Position numbers and translations under genes: made by a program. Positions 62,791-64,000 of a stretch of 64,000 nt of DNA are shown here, piece after piece; the first letter of the stretch is position 1, and every line of letters starts with the position of its first letter. The notes beneath the pieces are model-generated. The model was given only the letters and a program-made list of their open reading frames with translations, was not told the origin of the DNA and searched no databases. Where the stretch lies: assembly GCF_000756655.1 (NCBI RefSeq), contig NZ_ARXU01000004.1:1-64000 (forward strand). Direction: 5' to 3'. The DNA comes from Alcanivorax jadensis T9. GTDB lineage: Bacteria > Pseudomonadota > Gammaproteobacteria > Pseudomonadales > Alcanivoracaceae.

Positions 62791-64000
62791 CTATTTAAAA
62801 AGCCGCTCTGCCAACCCCGATGCTCGCCAGGTACGTTTCTTGACGGCGCTGTCCAATACCGCTGGTTTGCCGAATTCAAGCAAGGTGAAACGGTCACGGG
62901 CGCGGGTGACGGCGGTGTAGATCAGTTCGCGGGTGAGCAGCGGATGGGGGGCGTCCGGTAACACCAGCAGGGTATGCCTGAATTCCGAGCCCTGGGATTT
63001 GTGCACCGTCATGGCATAAACGGTTTCTACCCCGTCCAGGCGGCTGGGGAGTACCCATTTGATGCGACCGTCCGGTAACTGGAAGGCCACTCGCAGCAGC
63101 AGCTCCGGTTTGTCATTCCGCTGTTCCAGCAGGGGCAAGGTCAATCCCACATCACCGTTCATCAAGCCCAGCTGATAATCGTTGCGGGTCATCATCACCG
63201 GCCGCCCCGGATACCATTCCCTTTCCGGGGCCAGGTCCTGTTGTTGCAGATGGCGGGTGATGCGCTGGTTCAGTTGTTCCACCCCAAAAGGTCCGCTGCG
63301 CAGGCCACTGAGCAGTTGCTGGTGGGTGAGCTGCTTGAGTAATCCGGCTGCCCAGCCATCGAAATCCTGTCGTTGTGTGGGCGGCGTTGCTACTGCGTTA
63401 AACAGGGCGCGCAAGCCGCCGCTGCCGTTCAGTAGTTGCGTTTCCAGTTGCTGGCCGTCGCTGCGCAGGGGATGGCGATGCAGGCTGTCGTTGTACTGTT
63501 GGAACGCCTTGCGCACCTGCGGCAGGTTTTCCTCGTTCACCGCTCGGGCCAGTTCGCCGATGCCGGGGCTGTCCTTGGACCGCCAGTTGGTTCGCAGCAT
63601 GGCGGTCTGCTGGGCGAGGGCGTTGCCCGGGGCCTGTTCGGTTTCCTGGTAGTTGCTGATGTCGGCGCCGCAGGTGTCTTGGACAAAATCGATGGTGCTC
63701 TGTTTATAGCGGCCCTGGTGGGCATGGCGACACAGATCGCCCATCACCGCGCCGGCTTCCACGCTGGCGAGCTGGTCCTTGTCGCCCAGCAGGATCAGCC
63801 GGGTGTGTGGGCTGAGGGCTTCAAGCAGCCTGGCCATCATGTCCATGTCGATCATGCTGGCCTCGTCCACCACCACCAGATCCGCGTGCAGCGGGTTGTC
63901 GGCGTGGTGACGGAAGTGGCGGCTGTCCGGGCGGGTGCCGAGCAGGCGGTGCAGGGTGGTGACTTCCGTGGGGATGGCGTCGCGTACCGCGGTTACCACG
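62791..64000 (-). CDS. recD: RecD, exodeoxyribonuclease V alpha subunit, 5' end off window
   Basis: About 403 C-terminal residues of RecD are visible and the frame runs through the right edge. Helicase motifs: Walker B VVVDEASMIDMDMMARLL, motif III LLGDKDQLASVEAGAV, motif V VYAMTVHKSQGSEF, motif VI LIYTAVTRARDRF. RecD is the fast 5'-3' SF1B motor of RecBCD, which processes double-strand breaks and degrades foreign linear DNA. Walker A lies outside. recB should be upstream (right). Confidence 0.93.
   Translation of the reverse strand, partial: VVTAVRDAIPTEVTTLHRLLGTRPDSRHFRHHADNPLHADLVVVDEASMIDMDMMARLLEALSPHTRLILLGDKDQLASVEAGAVMGDLCRHAHQGRYKQSTIDFVQDTCGADISNYQETEQAPGNALAQQTAMLRTNWRSKDSPGIGELARAVNEENLPQVRKAFQQYNDSLHRHPLRSDGQQLETQLLNGSGGLRALFNAVATPPTQRQDFDGWAAGLLKQLTHQQLLSGLRSGPFGVEQLNQRITRHLQQQDLAPEREWYPGRPVMMTRNDYQLGLMNGDVGLTLPLLEQRNDKPELLLRVAFQLPDGRIKWVLPSRLDGVETVYAMTVHKSQGSEFRHTLLVLPDAPHPLLTRELIYTAVTRARDRFTLLEFGKPAVLDSAVKKRTWRASGLAERLFK

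Overview
The window looks like a chromosome segment of a marine, lipid- or hydrocarbon-degrading gammaproteobacterium, probably close to Alcanivorax/Alloalcanivorax. This rests on gene content only: RbgA/YlqF, paired acyl-CoA dehydrogenases, an acyl-CoA ligase, MpaB/DUF2236 oxygenases, YdbH-YnbE-YdbL and RecD. No rRNA gene, intact tRNA or CRISPR array was seen.

Three regions can be separated. (1) From the left edge to 35832 is the right part of an integrative element. Its boundary is a 45-bp 3' fragment of tRNA-Pro(GGG) (35788-35832) beside a P4-type integrase; the intact tRNA should lie left of the window. The element carries ICE-type DNA-metabolism genes (Gp3-like recombination directionality factor, YqaJ, DUF932, RadC) and about 29 kb of metal resistance. 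The metal part runs: a two-component system; cupredoxin, CopA oxidase, CopB, an APC permease and a Cu P-type ATPase; an ISPpu12-like ISL3 element with its own LspA, CDF exporter and MerR regulator; a CusCBA-type RND operon; a BlaI/M56 pair; and a CzcCBA-type RND operon with HupE, DUF6488 and DUF3147 proteins.

(2) From about 35.9 to 49.7 kb, directly downstream of the tRNA fragment, is a defence island. It holds a type I restriction-modification locus in the order hsdR-fic-hsdM-hsdS. After it comes an AT-richer three-gene cassette: an orphan PD-(D/E)XK protein, a McrB-like AAA+ ATPase with a large winged-helix N-terminal part, and a DUF2357/McrC-like nuclease. A small YhfG-like gene closes the block. 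This cassette is the best candidate for an undescribed system.

(3) From 49.7 kb to the end is ordinary chromosome: rbgA, a lipid-catabolism cluster with its TetR regulator, two MpaB-family proteins (one a lipoprotein fused to a LolB-like domain), an FMN-binding protein, the ydbH-ynbE-ydbL envelope operon, an OmpA remnant and recD. Three long palindromic repeats sit between these genes.

The metal modules form layers. Periplasmic copper is bound or oxidised (cupredoxin, CopA, CopB), cytoplasmic copper is pumped by the P-ATPase, and two RND systems export across the envelope. The ISL3 passenger genes add a CDF exporter. Two MerR-type promoters with 19-bp spacers, one inside the IS and one before the cus operon, suggest possible shared control.
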